Assembly (NCBI GenBank): GCA_013336275.1
Contig: JAAXUA010000006.1
Coordinates: forward strand, 1-56,770
Source: Candidatus Falkowbacteria bacterium
GTDB taxonomy: Bacteria; Patescibacteriota; Patescibacteriia; Patescibacteriales; GWE2-39-37
Reading direction: 5' to 3'
DNA length: 56,770 nucleotides
The notes below the pieces were generated by a model. The model made no database searches, was not told the DNA's origin, and saw only the letters and a program-made list of their open reading frames with translations. The position numbers and the translations under genes were made by a program. Shown piece after piece: positions 9,785 through 18,268 of the stretch. The stretch's first letter is position 1. Every line of letters starts with the position of its first letter.

Positions 9785-10499
9785 TATCGTATTTTAATAA
9801 TCGTAGCAATTCTTTAGGATAGTTATTGATAATCATCTCATCGTCCAATTTGATCTTGTGCCTGAGCTTCTCCAAAGGCGCATCATCGCCCAGCTCCCAG
9901 ATGGAGTGGGCATCGGAATTGACGATGATCTTCTGGCCGTGACGTTTGACTATGGCCAACATCTTTTCGATATTGTCGAGCGTGTCTTCGGTCAGCCGAT
10001 GCGAACGGAGATATGAAGTGTTAATCTCCAGAAGGACCTTGTGCTCACAGGCCGCCTCGGCCACTTTTTTTATGTCGACAGCGATTTCCTTAGTGACGAA
10101 CGGATGGGTGATGACATCGACTTTGCCCGAACGGATCGCCGCGACCATCGCCCGCGTGTTGGCTTCAATTCCGACATCCTTATAAGCCTCGCCATGGAAG
10201 CCGGCCATGACATAATCGAGCCGCGCGAGCAGGCGGTCGGCCAGATCAAGCTCTCCATCTAGGCCAATGACATTAGCCTCGATGCCTTTCAAAACCAGAA
10301 GACCATCGATCTTCTGCGGCACCCGTTTGAGGCCGCCGAAATAGTAATCATTAGTCGTGGCGCCATACATGGTCGGACCATGATCGCTGATACCGATGAT
10401 ATCCATCGACAGCTCTTTGGCGCGATTCACGTATTCAGCAATCGTGCTATGGGCATGGCCGCTGAATACCGTATGGATGTGCAGATCAATCTTCAGCAT
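9777..10499 (-). CDS. PHP-domain metal-dependent phosphoesterase (YcdX-like)
   Basis: 240 residues. The PHP metal-binding motifs are visible: DLHIHTVFSGHAHST at the start, GISDHGP near 36, a central H in AGFHGEA, THPF near 132 and NSDAH near 189. These bind a trinuclear zinc or manganese centre in PHP phosphoesterases. The order and spacing resemble YcdX/histidinol-phosphatase-like enzymes, but the substrate is unknown. I chose ATG 10499 because it lies 2 bases after the rsmI stop. A longer frame to 10661 exists only as a shadow inside rsmI. The gene overlaps metG. Confidence 0.85.
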   Translation of the reverse strand: MLKIDLHIHTVFSGHAHSTIAEYVNRAKELSMDIIGISDHGPTMYGATTNDYYFGGLKRVPQKIDGLLVLKGIEANVIGLDGELDLADRLLARLDYVMAGFHGEAYKDVGIEANTRAMVAAIRSGKVDVITHPFVTKEIAVDIKKVAEAACEHKVLLEINTSYLRSHRLTEDTLDNIEKMLAIVKRHGQKIIVNSDAHSIWELGDDAPLEKLRHKIKLDDEMIINNYPKELLRLLKYDNE

Positions 10500-10501
10500 A
10501 A

Positions 10502-11311
10502 CTACTTGGCGATAATCACTACGAACTCCCCCTTCTGATCGTCCTGATTGCTCTTTATCTTTTCGATTATCTTTTCCAATTCGCCGCGATAGACGGTCTC
10601 GTACATCTTGGACAGCTCGCGGCAGACCACGACCGAGGTCAGGTGCACGATTTTTTTGCACTCTGATTTCCTAGCTTTCTTATAATATTTCTTTTCTGCT
10701 TCTATTTCATAATCCTGGTTGCTGGCATTATCCTCATCTCCTTCTTGATCGGCTGCCTGCACGGCCTTGAGCTCATCGTTCAAGGCTTTGAGTTCTTCTA
10801 AAAACTTGATGATGCGATGCTTGGATTCATAAACCACTACCGGAAACTCGCTTTCGATGATTTTCATGATGAAAGTCTGCCGACCCTTCTTGTGGGGCGG
10901 AAAGCCGAGAAAGACGAACTTGTCAGCAGCGACGCCGGAAATGGACAGGGCGGCTGTGACCGCCGAAGCGCCCGGTACCGATTCGACCTTGACTTCGTCA
11001 TCGAATTTTTCCAAGACTGCCTGTACCAGCATGCCGCCCGGATCGGAAATCCCTGGCGTACCGGCGTCAGTGACTAGGGCTAGATTCTTGCCCTCTTCAA
11101 GCAAGGACAAAACACGATCGACCTTGTGCAGATTGGAGTGCTGATGATAGGAGATAGTCGGAGTCTTGATCTCGTAGTGAGCCAGCAGCTTGCCGGTCAC
11201 CCGGGTGTCTTCGCACAAAATAAAATCAACCTCCTTCAATATGCGGAGGGCGCGGAGTGTTAAATCTTCCAGGTTGCCGATGGGAGTGGCGACGATATAT
11301 AGGGTTGGCAT
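10502..11311 (-). CDS. rsmI: 16S rRNA (cytidine1402-2'-O)-methyltransferase
   Basis: 269 residues of the tetrapyrrole-methylase fold. RsmI adds the 2'-O-methyl group of m4Cm1402 in the ribosomal P site, using SAM. Diagnostic motifs are TLYIVATPIGNLEDLTLRA at the N-terminus, CEDTRVTGKLL near 35, LVTDAGTPGISDPG near 80 and PGASAV near 113. The segment near 184-225 is an unusual Asp/Glu/Lys-rich insert (DQEGDEDNASNQDYEIEAEK) just before the conserved VVCRELSKMYE motif. It sits second in the operon, 6 bases after a membrane protein. Confidence 0.93.
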   Translation of the reverse strand: MPTLYIVATPIGNLEDLTLRALRILKEVDFILCEDTRVTGKLLAHYEIKTPTISYHQHSNLHKVDRVLSLLEEGKNLALVTDAGTPGISDPGGMLVQAVLEKFDDEVKVESVPGASAVTAALSISGVAADKFVFLGFPPHKKGRQTFIMKIIESEFPVVVYESKHRIIKFLEELKALNDELKAVQAADQEGDEDNASNQDYEIEAEKKYYKKARKSECKKIVHLTSVVVCRELSKMYETVYRGELEKIIEKIKSNQDDQKGEFVVIIAK

Positions 11312-11317
11312 AATGTT

Positions 11318-12967
11318 TTATTGGCTGATATCTTCTTTGCGTTCACGGACATACTTGCCCCACTCCTCGGCGATTTCGACAAAGACCTTGAATGGCGCTT
11401 CGATGATGAAATCCAGAATGAAGACGAAGACGTTGATTTTGGAAAAATGCTGCGACAGCCATTTGCCGACAGCGATGACCGGGACATAGAAAAAGTCCGT
11501 GATGAAGCCGAAGATATTCTCTTTAGCATCGACTACCATCAGCTCGCGGACGCGTTTGCGGATGCGGATGCTGAAGAAGCTGATCAAAGCCAAGAAGAAT
11601 AAGAAAATGGTGATGCTGATGAAATTGAATCCGATCTGGGCCAAAAGATATATGACCGCACCGAAAGTGACCATGAAAGTAACGCCGTAAAGGAAGTTGA
11701 AAAAGGCGTTGCGAAAACCGCTGCGTTTGACCGGCGGCCGCAACCTCATCGGTTCCTGGCGGGCTTTCTCAGCGAAAGTCAGTTCCTCGATGCCAGCCAC
11801 GATCTTGGCCGTGTTGGCTTCTCCTGGCAAGCGGGTGAAAAGGATGATGAAAAATAGCAAAATCGGCGGCATGGCGACATTGACAGCCAAAGCGCCGAGG
11901 CTCGGATTCTCCTTCAAAAGCGTAGCCAAAGGAATTTCCAGGATGAATACCAAGAACATCTTGGTTACGAACAGGTAGATGATACTGCGGATGGCGGCAC
12001 GCCACAGCTTCGACTTGGTCTTCTTGTACCGCTTGGCGCAGACGCCTTTGATATTGCGCGGAAAAGCTTTGGGGTCTTTCTTGAAATCATCATAGACCGA
12101 AACCGGGTTTTCGGAGATCACTTCTTGGAGGATGCTGAAATAAACGGTGTAGCGATCGATGATGCGCCCGAGCTGCGGTGCCAGCGGATGTGCGATCTGC
12201 TGGTTGATCGCGCGGTAGAGACCGACCAAGTTGGCGGCCGTCTTATTCATGACCTCTTCTGATGGCTGCTGCCAATCGGAGACGTAAAATTTCAAGAGGA
12301 CATAGCTGACCATGTCGCGATCGGCCTTGAGATAACTGCGGTAAATCCCGGAAAAGATCTGGATTTCCTTGTCCTTATGATATGGCGAGTCGTCCGGGAA
12401 TTTGATGTCTTTGGCCAGGTTGGCATAAAGGATATTGATCGCCAGCTTGGTAATCGAATCTCGCTTGAGCTTCTCTTCGATCTCGCAAGCGGCCAAGGAA
12501 ATCAGCCAGCGGTTGATTTCTTTCTTCTCCTCATACTGAAGTTCATCCAGCCTGGGTGCAGCCAAGCGGCGCAAGATTATGTATTTATCGATAATCGCCC
12601 CTACTTCGGCGATGTTGCTCTCTGGCAGCTTATTGTTTGGCAGATAGCCGGCGCGGATCATCTCCGTCAGCAAGTGGGCGGCGACTTCCTGGCCGTTGCG
12701 CACCTGCTCGATCGAGATTTGGCGGCGGATGATGCGGTCGATGGCGTTCTTGTGCAGCAGATGATCTTCTTTGTCGTCGACCGAGTTACGGATCTTCTCG
12801 TAATAAAAAGCCATCTTGGAAATGATATCCGAAACCTTGATTTTCGGCTCATCAGTTTCGCGGGTCGATTGGCTTTGGGCGCGATAAGTCTCCTGAAAGA
12901 GTTTTTTGATCTCTTCAGTCACGGTTAGCCTAGTTTCTTCTTTTTTACTGAGGGTTGGGTTAAACAT
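11318..12967 (-). CDS. Large membrane protein of unknown function
   Basis: 549 residues, no family recognised. The first 330 residues are soluble, helical and rich in charged residues. After about 330 come five or six hydrophobic segments (for example SIIYLFVTKMFLVFILEI, AMPPILLFFIILF, FLYGVTFMVTFGAVIYLLA and ISITIFLFFLALISFFSI), then an amphipathic C-terminal region. It heads the seven-gene operon behind a good promoter. A GGAGG lies about 20 bases upstream of the ATG, too far to set the start. Role unknown; the long N-terminal part is probably cytoplasmic. Confidence 0.8.
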   Translation of the reverse strand: MFNPTLSKKEETRLTVTEEIKKLFQETYRAQSQSTRETDEPKIKVSDIISKMAFYYEKIRNSVDDKEDHLLHKNAIDRIIRRQISIEQVRNGQEVAAHLLTEMIRAGYLPNNKLPESNIAEVGAIIDKYIILRRLAAPRLDELQYEEKKEINRWLISLAACEIEEKLKRDSITKLAINILYANLAKDIKFPDDSPYHKDKEIQIFSGIYRSYLKADRDMVSYVLLKFYVSDWQQPSEEVMNKTAANLVGLYRAINQQIAHPLAPQLGRIIDRYTVYFSILQEVISENPVSVYDDFKKDPKAFPRNIKGVCAKRYKKTKSKLWRAAIRSIIYLFVTKMFLVFILEIPLATLLKENPSLGALAVNVAMPPILLFFIILFTRLPGEANTAKIVAGIEELTFAEKARQEPMRLRPPVKRSGFRNAFFNFLYGVTFMVTFGAVIYLLAQIGFNFISITIFLFFLALISFFSIRIRKRVRELMVVDAKENIFGFITDFFYVPVIAVGKWLSQHFSKINVFVFILDFIIEAPFKVFVEIAEEWGKYVRERKEDISQ

Positions 12968-13003
12968 AATAGAAAGCTAACGTTAATTACCTCCATTGTG
13001 TAT

Positions 13004-13032
13004 ATTGTAACACATTTTTCGGCTAAAATCAA
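13004..13032 (-). promoter_or_regulatory. Promoter of the rsmI-metG-tsaC operon
   Basis: Minus-strand TTGATT (13027-13032), a 17-base spacer and TACAAT (13004-13009). It begins just after the terminator of the upstream gene and gives a leader of about 30 bases. Confidence 0.6.
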
Positions 13033-13033
13033 G

Positions 13034-13060
13034 AAAAAAGCCGACACTCGAGGTGTCGGC
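13034..13060 (-). terminator. Intrinsic terminator after the 158-residue gene
   Basis: GCCGACAC (13040-13047), loop TCGAG, GTGTCGGC (13053-13060), then TTTTTT on the minus strand. It lies about 10 bases after the stop codon at 13071. Confidence 0.85.
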
Positions 13061-13070
13061 CGACAACCGC

Positions 13071-13547
13071 TCACTTGGCGGCATCATAGAATGGCCTACG
13101 GTGGTCGATAAGGACAAAGTGGTGCGAATTCGCTGCCAACATCTCCCGGACCTGCTCTTTGAGGCCGTTAAGCTCAGCTCGAGCCAAGTAATCCAGGAAT
13201 AACCGGTTGAGGCGCAATACCGCAGCCTCGCTTCCCTTGAAGCCGATGCAGCTGGTGACGTGCCAGCTGCCATTGTACCCGCGAATATCCATGTCGCAGG
13301 CCTGCAAGTTGATGAAGACCTGGCTGCCTTCGACATCCACGACGTAACTCGCGCCTTTGAAGGTCTCGCCGCACAAGTACTTGTCGGAGATGCCGTGTTC
13401 AGACTTGAACTCTGGGTTCTCCAGCCTTGAGATGAAGCCCGACTTTATCACTTCCAGAAGCAGCGCCAGGGCGCCATCAGAAAAACACTCCGTGTCAGTG
13501 ATCCGCTTGCGCAACGACTCCGCATCATGCAATATTGTCCGTTCCAT
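13071..13547 (-). CDS. Protein of unknown function, strong-SD class
   Basis: 158 residues, no family recognised. It is soluble, with no signal peptide or membrane segment. The central part is beta-rich (ASYVVDVEGSQVFINLQACDMDIRGYNG) and the flanks are helical. A GTG at 13553 is in frame, but the SD AGGAGG at 13555-13560 is only 1 base from it and 7 bases from ATG 13547, so ATG 13547 is the start. It is a single-gene unit between a hairpin repeat and its own terminator. Neighbouring core genes lack an SD. Confidence 0.7.
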   Translation of the reverse strand: MERTILHDAESLRKRITDTECFSDGALALLLEVIKSGFISRLENPEFKSEHGISDKYLCGETFKGASYVVDVEGSQVFINLQACDMDIRGYNGSWHVTSCIGFKGSEAAVLRLNRLFLDYLARAELNGLKEQVREMLAANSHHFVLIDHRRPFYDAAK

Positions 13548-13622
13548 GGGCACGCCTCCTTTATCGTTTGGCCATCATATTCGGCTTGGAATGAGCGATA
13601 AAAAATATTTGTAAAATCCTAT

Positions 13623-13704
13623 GGGTTTAGCCGGCTTTCGGCATCGTTTTTATCGCGCATACGTACTCGTCTAAGCAGGAAAAACGATGCCGAAAGCCGG
13701 ACCC
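13623..13704. repeat. Hairpin repeat family, copy A
   Basis: Perfect 21-bp inverted arms, 13631-13651 and 13680-13700, enclose a 28-base loop that starts ATCGCGCATACGTAC and ends TCGTCTAAGCAGG. GGG/CCC extend the stem outside a small bulge. The loop is identical to that of copy B (28204-28231), and the arms differ from copy B by paired changes. It lies between two minus-strand genes. There is no U-tract beside the stem in either direction, so it is not a plain terminator. Confidence 0.85.
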
Positions 13705-13760
13705 GCAAAAATTGTTTACCAATAAATTTCCCGAAGAGGCTAAAAAAAGAACAGTTATTG

Positions 13761-14216
13761 CTAACTGATCTTTTTGAATGAATCGATAATTTGTTTTTTC
13801 ATGGCGTCGGTCCACTTTTCTTTCCAGTCTTTGGGAATATTGTTCCAGAATAGGATATAATGGCTGCGATCCTCGGCGGAACCGATCAACTCGAAAGCCC
13901 TCTCTGGCTGATGTTCTTTATTGGTAACGACCCGGATAGTGACGACTTCGGCATAACCTGGTACGATTTGCGGAAAATCAGTATCACTGGTCGGAACGAA
14001 GATCTGCAAATCAGTGTAATCGCCCTTATTCTGCCGCTGCGTCTGAAAATATTGGAACTCCTTCGGTAAAGTCAGGCCGAAACCCAAGTCTTTGGCGGTG
14101 TAGACATAGCTGCCGTTTTCCCCCTGGCTGATCGGTACTTCTTTCTTGAAGCAGCCGGAGAGGATGAAGGGGAGAAAAATGATGATCAGGACGGAAAAAA
14201 ATTGTTTCTTGGTCAT
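13761..14216 (-). CDS. Lipoprotein of unknown function
   Basis: 151 residues with a clear lipoprotein signal: MTKKQFFSVLIIIFLPFILSGC, lipobox LSGC, lipidated Cys at about 22. The mature part reads YTAKDLGFGLTLPKEFQYFQTQ, a fold start common in secreted PsbP-like or DUF-type proteins of these bacteria, and ends with a helical tail. It should be anchored on the outer face of the membrane. A promoter lies upstream and no SD is visible. Function is unknown. Confidence 0.8.
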   Translation of the reverse strand: MTKKQFFSVLIIIFLPFILSGCFKKEVPISQGENGSYVYTAKDLGFGLTLPKEFQYFQTQRQNKGDYTDLQIFVPTSDTDFPQIVPGYAEVVTIRVVTNKEHQPERAFELIGSAEDRSHYILFWNNIPKDWKEKWTDAMKKQIIDSFKKIS

Positions 14217-14245
14217 AATAAACAGATGCTTAATCTTAAGTCCAT

Positions 14246-14274
14246 ATTGTAAACGCTCCTCCCCGGTTTGTAAA
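14246..14274 (-). promoter_or_regulatory. Promoter of the lipoprotein gene
   Basis: Minus-strand TTTACA (14269-14274), 17 bases, TACAAT (14246-14251). Confidence 0.55.
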
Positions 14275-14279
14275 GTAGC

Positions 14280-14510
14280 CTATTTTATCTTGAACAGCTG
14301 GTCCAATTCACGCTTCAGCCACCAGAACTTATCAGCTAAATAGATGAAGACCATGGCCATAAGGATAATCATGAAGCCGAAGACCAGACGGGTGAAAAAA
14401 TTGAAGAACACTACCAAGATGCCCAAAAGGATCATCATGGCGCCAGTCGTGGCTAAAGTCCAAGCCATACTGTCAAGTTTGCGACGCAATTTTTTCAGAA
14501 AATGATTCAT
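14280..14510 (-). CDS. Small two-helix membrane protein
   Basis: 76 residues: a basic N-terminus (MNHFLKKLRRKLDS), two adjacent hydrophobic helices (about 17-38 and 42-60) and a charged amphipathic end (WWLKRELDQLFKIK). No family recognised. It is divergent from the LCP gene, with about 210 bases between them. Confidence 0.65.
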   Translation of the reverse strand: MNHFLKKLRRKLDSMAWTLATTGAMMILLGILVVFFNFFTRLVFGFMIILMAMVFIYLADKFWWLKRELDQLFKIK

Positions 14511-14601
14511 AGGTTTGTTTTAGATTTTCAATATCTTAATAGTACCATATTGTGCCGATTTGGCCCAGCATCGGAAAGATCGGCTGTTTTTAGCCTAAGA
14601 C

Positions 14602-14630
14602 TTGCCAAATAAATAAAAACCAGTTATAAT
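14602..14630 (+). promoter_or_regulatory. Promoter of the LCP-der-pth operon
   Basis: TTGCCA (14602-14607), 17 bases, perfect TATAAT (14625-14630). The leader of about 85 bases can form a small interrupted hairpin (AAGG...CGGA with TCCG-CCTT). Confidence 0.7.
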
Positions 14631-14722
14631 CTTATCAAGATAAGGCAAACGGAAAAATAAATAAGTCCGCCTTGGGTATTTTTCTGTCTGTCTTATTTTT
14701 TATGTAATTTTAGAGAAATTAA

Positions 14723-16246
14723 ATGAAGGAATCCGACGTGATCGAGGTCAAGAAACTCGACGATATATATTTCGAAGAATCGGAAAAAGAGTCCAAACCG
14801 AAGAAAAAACGTTCTTTTTTCAAATTCTTCTTCAAATTCACTATTTTTTTCCTAATATTCGCGGGAATCGGCCTAGCCGCCTTTTCCGGCTTCAATGCTA
14901 GGAACAACAACTCGGCCAAAAACGGCGGGGTCGTTACCAGTTGGCTTGATAACCTGGGCTTAGTCGGCCAAATCACCCACTTGGCTGTCAGTTCTGACCG
15001 ACAGCTCAAAGGCGAAGAGCGTGACCGCATCAATATCCTCCTTTTGGGCGTCGGCGGCAAGAACCACGACGGCGGCTGGCTGACTGATACCATTATGCTA
15101 GTCAGCTTCCAGCCCTCCACCAAACGTGTTTCCATGATTTCCATACCTCGAGACCTGACCGTACCCGTCGAAAACATGGGCTGGCGCAAGATCAACGCCA
15201 TCGGCGCCTTCGCTGAAAAGGAAAATCCCGGCTCTGGCGGTTTGGCAGCTAGCCAAGCCATCAGCGAACTTTTCAAAGTGCCGATCGACTACTACCTGCG
15301 CGTTGACTTCCAAGGCTTCGCCAAGGTTATCGACGAGCTCGGTGGCATCGATGTCGAGGTCGAAAAGCAGCTTGACGATTACATGTACCCGATTCTCGGT
15401 CAAGAGGACAATCCGAACTATTACGCCCGCTACCAACACTTGAGCGTTGCTCCTGGCTTGCAACACATGGACGGCTCGTTGGCCCTGAAGTTCGCCCGCT
15501 CACGTCACGGCGTCAACGGCGAAGGCTCAGACTTCGCCCGCGCCAAACGGCAGCAGCTGGTCATCCAGGCCGTCAAAGACAAGCTCTTCTCCGCTTCGAA
15601 TATTTTCAAGCCGACACTGATCGGCAACCTGGTCGGCACCTACCAGGAACACGTCACCACCAACTTCCAGGTCTGGGAGATGGTCAAGATGTGGGACCTG
15701 TTCAAGAACGTGAAAAAGGAGCAGATCACCAACAAGGTCCTCGACAACAGTCCGGACGGCCTCCTGATGGACAGCCGTGGCGACGAGGGCGCATACATCC
15801 TAGTCCCCCGCTCGGGCGACTTCTCGCAGATCGAATATCTGATTGCCAACGTCTTCGCCGATGCCCCTGCTACGACCGTCGAAAAGGTGGTCAAAGAAAA
15901 GGTGCTGCTCGAAATCCGCAACGGCACCTGGATCAACGGTCTCGCCAGCAAGGTCTCGACCGACATGGAGAAATTCGGCTTCGACGTCACCAGCGTCGCC
16001 AACGCCAGCATGCGCAACTATCAGCGCTCGGTCATCTACGATTTGACCAACGGCGCCAAGCCGCAATCTCTTGAATTGCTCAAGGAAAAGGCCGGTGCCA
16101 ATCTCGGACTCGAACTGCCATCGTGGCTCACCACCGAACTCAACCAATCAGCTAAAGCCAATAAGAATTTCATCCAGCCAGACTTCGTCTTAGTTGTCGG
16201 CCAATCAGCCGACAATACCAAGAGCGGCCTAGTAAACCCGAATTAA
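14723..16246 (+). CDS. LytR-CpsA-Psr (LCP) family cell-wall transferase
   Basis: 507 residues. A charged cytoplasmic N-terminus of about 25 residues is followed by one transmembrane helix (about 34-52). The extracellular LCP domain covers about 90-310: DRINILLLGVGGKNHDGGWLTDTIMLVS, SIPRDLTVPV, then RVDFQGFAKVIDELGGIDVEV and LKFARSRHGVNGEGSDFARAKRQQ, with the conserved Arg/Asp residues. LCP enzymes move lipid-linked glycopolymers onto peptidoglycan. A LytR_C domain follows at about 390-470 (LLEIRNGTWINGLASKV). It leads an operon with der starting 1 base after its stop. Confidence 0.93.
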   Translation: MKESDVIEVKKLDDIYFEESEKESKPKKKRSFFKFFFKFTIFFLIFAGIGLAAFSGFNARNNNSAKNGGVVTSWLDNLGLVGQITHLAVSSDRQLKGEERDRINILLLGVGGKNHDGGWLTDTIMLVSFQPSTKRVSMISIPRDLTVPVENMGWRKINAIGAFAEKENPGSGGLAASQAISELFKVPIDYYLRVDFQGFAKVIDELGGIDVEVEKQLDDYMYPILGQEDNPNYYARYQHLSVAPGLQHMDGSLALKFARSRHGVNGEGSDFARAKRQQLVIQAVKDKLFSASNIFKPTLIGNLVGTYQEHVTTNFQVWEMVKMWDLFKNVKKEQITNKVLDNSPDGLLMDSRGDEGAYILVPRSGDFSQIEYLIANVFADAPATTVEKVVKEKVLLEIRNGTWINGLASKVSTDMEKFGFDVTSVANASMRNYQRSVIYDLTNGAKPQSLELLKEKAGANLGLELPSWLTTELNQSAKANKNFIQPDFVLVVGQSADNTKSGLVNPN

Positions 16247-16247
16247 C

Positions 16248-17705
16248 ATGAAAACTGCCAATCAAAATCTGCCCCAAGTCGTCATCTTCGGCCGCACCAA
16301 CGTCGGAAAATCGACCATCTTCAATTGCCTTCTGGAAAAGCAGCAGGCGATCGTTTCCGATATCGCCGGCACCACGCGCGACGCCAACGCCGGCGTGGTG
16401 GAATGGCGCGGCCGGCGCTTCGAGCTCATCGACACTGGCGGTATCATCAATCTTGATAATTTCCTCGGTACTGCCGGCCGGCGTGAACAGACCGACTTGA
16501 TCCAAAAGAAGATCGAAGAGCAGGCGCGCCTCCACTTGGAGCGCGCTGCTTTGATATTGTTCGTCGTCGACGCCAAAGACGGCATCTTGCCGGTCGATCG
16601 CCAGTTAGCCAACCTGCTTAAAAAAATCTTCCAGGACAAGACCGACAGCATCTTGCTCGTAACCAACAAAGTAGATAATTACCGCCGCCAAAAGGACCGA
16701 GTCGTGGAGTTCCACAAGCTGGCGTTAGGCGAGCCGCTCGCCCTCTCCGCTGCCACCGGCTCAGGCACCGGTGACTTGCTCGACGTCATCGTCGAGAAGC
16801 TGCCAGCCGAGATTGAAGCCGAGGAGACCGAAGTCGAAGAAATCAAAGCTGTCATCATCGGCAAACCGAACGTCGGCAAATCCAGCCTTTTGAACAGCCT
16901 CTTGGGTGAAGAACGGGTCATCGTCAGTCCGATAGCCCACACCACCCGCGAACCGCAAGACACCTTACTCATCTACAAAGACAAGACTATCCGCCTGATC
17001 GACACGGCCGGTATCAGCCGCAAAGGCCGCCAAGTCGGCTATAAGAAGAAGCACGACAGCCAGCTGGAAAAGATCGGCATCGAAAAATCATTGAAGAGCC
17101 TAGAGAAAGCTGACATCGCCATTTTAGTGCTCGATATCAGCGACGAAATCACCCACCAGGACGCTAAGATCGTCGAGGAAATCGTCGATCGCCAGAAAAG
17201 CTTGATCATTATCGGCAACAAATGGGACCTAATCGAGACCAAGGACGTCAAGAAGCACACCCGCGAAATCTTCAGCCACTTGCCTTTCGCCCAGTGGGCC
17301 CCGGTCCTTTTTCTTTCGGCCAAAACCGGCGCCAAAACCAAGCATGTTTTGGAGTCCGTTCTTAAGGTCGCTGAAGAGCGCCAAAAAGAAATAAGCGCTT
17401 CAGTCCTGAACACCTTCCTAATGAAGCTGGTCAAGCTCCATCGCCCGACCCGAGGCAAGGGCACGGTCAATCCGCGCATCCGCCGCTTCGAGCAATGCAA
17501 CGTCAACCCGCCGGCCTTCAAAGTCCGCATCGGCGCCAAAGAGAATCTTGATAAGTCCTACACCCACTTCATCGCCAATCGTCTGCGCGAGAAATTCGGC
17601 TTCACCGGCACCCCGATCCGCGTCTGGATCACCAAAGGACGCAAAGTGCACGGACGGCAAGAGCACGGTCGAGGCGAGACAGATATCATGGATGAAGAAA
17701 TATAG
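16248..17705 (+). CDS. der: Ribosome-assembly GTPase Der (EngA)
   Basis: 485 residues with two tandem G domains and a C-terminal KH-like domain, the layout unique to Der, which acts in 50S subunit maturation. First G domain: GRTNVGKS (about 14), DTGG, TNKVD. Second: GKPNVGKSS (about 205), DTAGISRKG, NKWD (about 325) and SAKTG. The KH-like end contains NPPAFKVRIGAKENLDKSY. The tail beyond is basic and ends in an acidic stretch. It is slightly longer than the usual 440-470 residues. It starts 1 base after the LCP stop. Confidence 0.96.
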   Translation: MKTANQNLPQVVIFGRTNVGKSTIFNCLLEKQQAIVSDIAGTTRDANAGVVEWRGRRFELIDTGGIINLDNFLGTAGRREQTDLIQKKIEEQARLHLERAALILFVVDAKDGILPVDRQLANLLKKIFQDKTDSILLVTNKVDNYRRQKDRVVEFHKLALGEPLALSAATGSGTGDLLDVIVEKLPAEIEAEETEVEEIKAVIIGKPNVGKSSLLNSLLGEERVIVSPIAHTTREPQDTLLIYKDKTIRLIDTAGISRKGRQVGYKKKHDSQLEKIGIEKSLKSLEKADIAILVLDISDEITHQDAKIVEEIVDRQKSLIIIGNKWDLIETKDVKKHTREIFSHLPFAQWAPVLFLSAKTGAKTKHVLESVLKVAEERQKEISASVLNTFLMKLVKLHRPTRGKGTVNPRIRRFEQCNVNPPAFKVRIGAKENLDKSYTHFIANRLREKFGFTGTPIRVWITKGRKVHGRQEHGRGETDIMDEEI

Positions 17706-17717
17706 CATTCAAAAAAT

Positions 17718-18245
17718 ATGAAATTGATTGTAGGTCTCGGCAACCCAGGAAAACCCTATGAACTCACCCGCCACAACGTCGGTTTCTTGGCGGTTGACGC
17801 GATCGCCGATGAATTCGGACTGACTTGGACCAAGTGGAAGGACAAATACAGTGCTCTAGTCTCCCGCTACAACGATATCATCCTGGTCAAGCCACAGGAT
17901 TTCATGAACATCTCCGGCCTGTCCGTCAGAAACATCTTCGATTACTACAAGATACCGGTCAAAGAGGACTTGGCCAGCATCCTGACCGTCATCCACGACG
18001 ACCTCGATGTCGATCTGGGGGCCTTCAAGGTGGCGACCGCCTCCCGAGCTGCCGGCCACAACGGCGTCCAATCGCTGATCGACCATCTGGGCACCAAAAA
18101 ATTCACCCGCTGTCGTGTCGGCATCCGCGTACCGAACCCCAGAAGGATCCCCGCTGAAAAATTCGTTTTGGAAAAATTCAAAAAAGAGGAGCTTGCAGCC
18201 ATCAAACAACAATTCCCTGAGATAAAAAAAATCGCCCTTGGTTAA
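17718..18245 (+). CDS. pth: Peptidyl-tRNA hydrolase
   Basis: 175 residues; cleaves peptidyl-tRNA released from stalled ribosomes. Catalytic residues fit the family: Asn in LGNPG (about 8-10), His20 in TRHNVGF, Asp in HDDLDVDLG (about 95) and Asn in AAGHNGVQS (about 114). KPQDFMNISG is present. It is a little shorter than the common 185-195 residues. It is the last gene of the operon, and its TAA stop codon is the loop of the terminator hairpin. Confidence 0.96.
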   Translation: MKLIVGLGNPGKPYELTRHNVGFLAVDAIADEFGLTWTKWKDKYSALVSRYNDIILVKPQDFMNISGLSVRNIFDYYKIPVKEDLASILTVIHDDLDVDLGAFKVATASRAAGHNGVQSLIDHLGTKKFTRCRVGIRVPNPRRIPAEKFVLEKFKKEELAAIKQQFPEIKKIALG

Positions 18246-18260
18246 ACCAAGGGCTTTTTT
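18234..18260. terminator. Bidirectional terminator sharing the pth stop codon
   Basis: Stem GCCCTTGGT (18234-18242) with ACCAAGGGC (18246-18254), three-base loop TAA (18243-18245), which is the pth stop. T6 follows on the plus strand and an A-run precedes it, so it can also end the minus-strand 5'-nucleotidase transcript. Confidence 0.85.
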
Positions 18261-18268
18261 GTTTCAGG

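Noticed and set aside
9777-10661. 294-residue version of the PHP protein
   Set aside because: The extra 54 residues are the shadow of rsmI; ATG 10499 directly after the rsmI stop starts the PHP domain.
15098-15466. Long antisense frames inside core genes (for example opposite the LCP, recQ, pheT and uvrA genes)
   Set aside because: They follow from GC-rich codon bias of the true genes and lack starts, SDs or protein-like composition.
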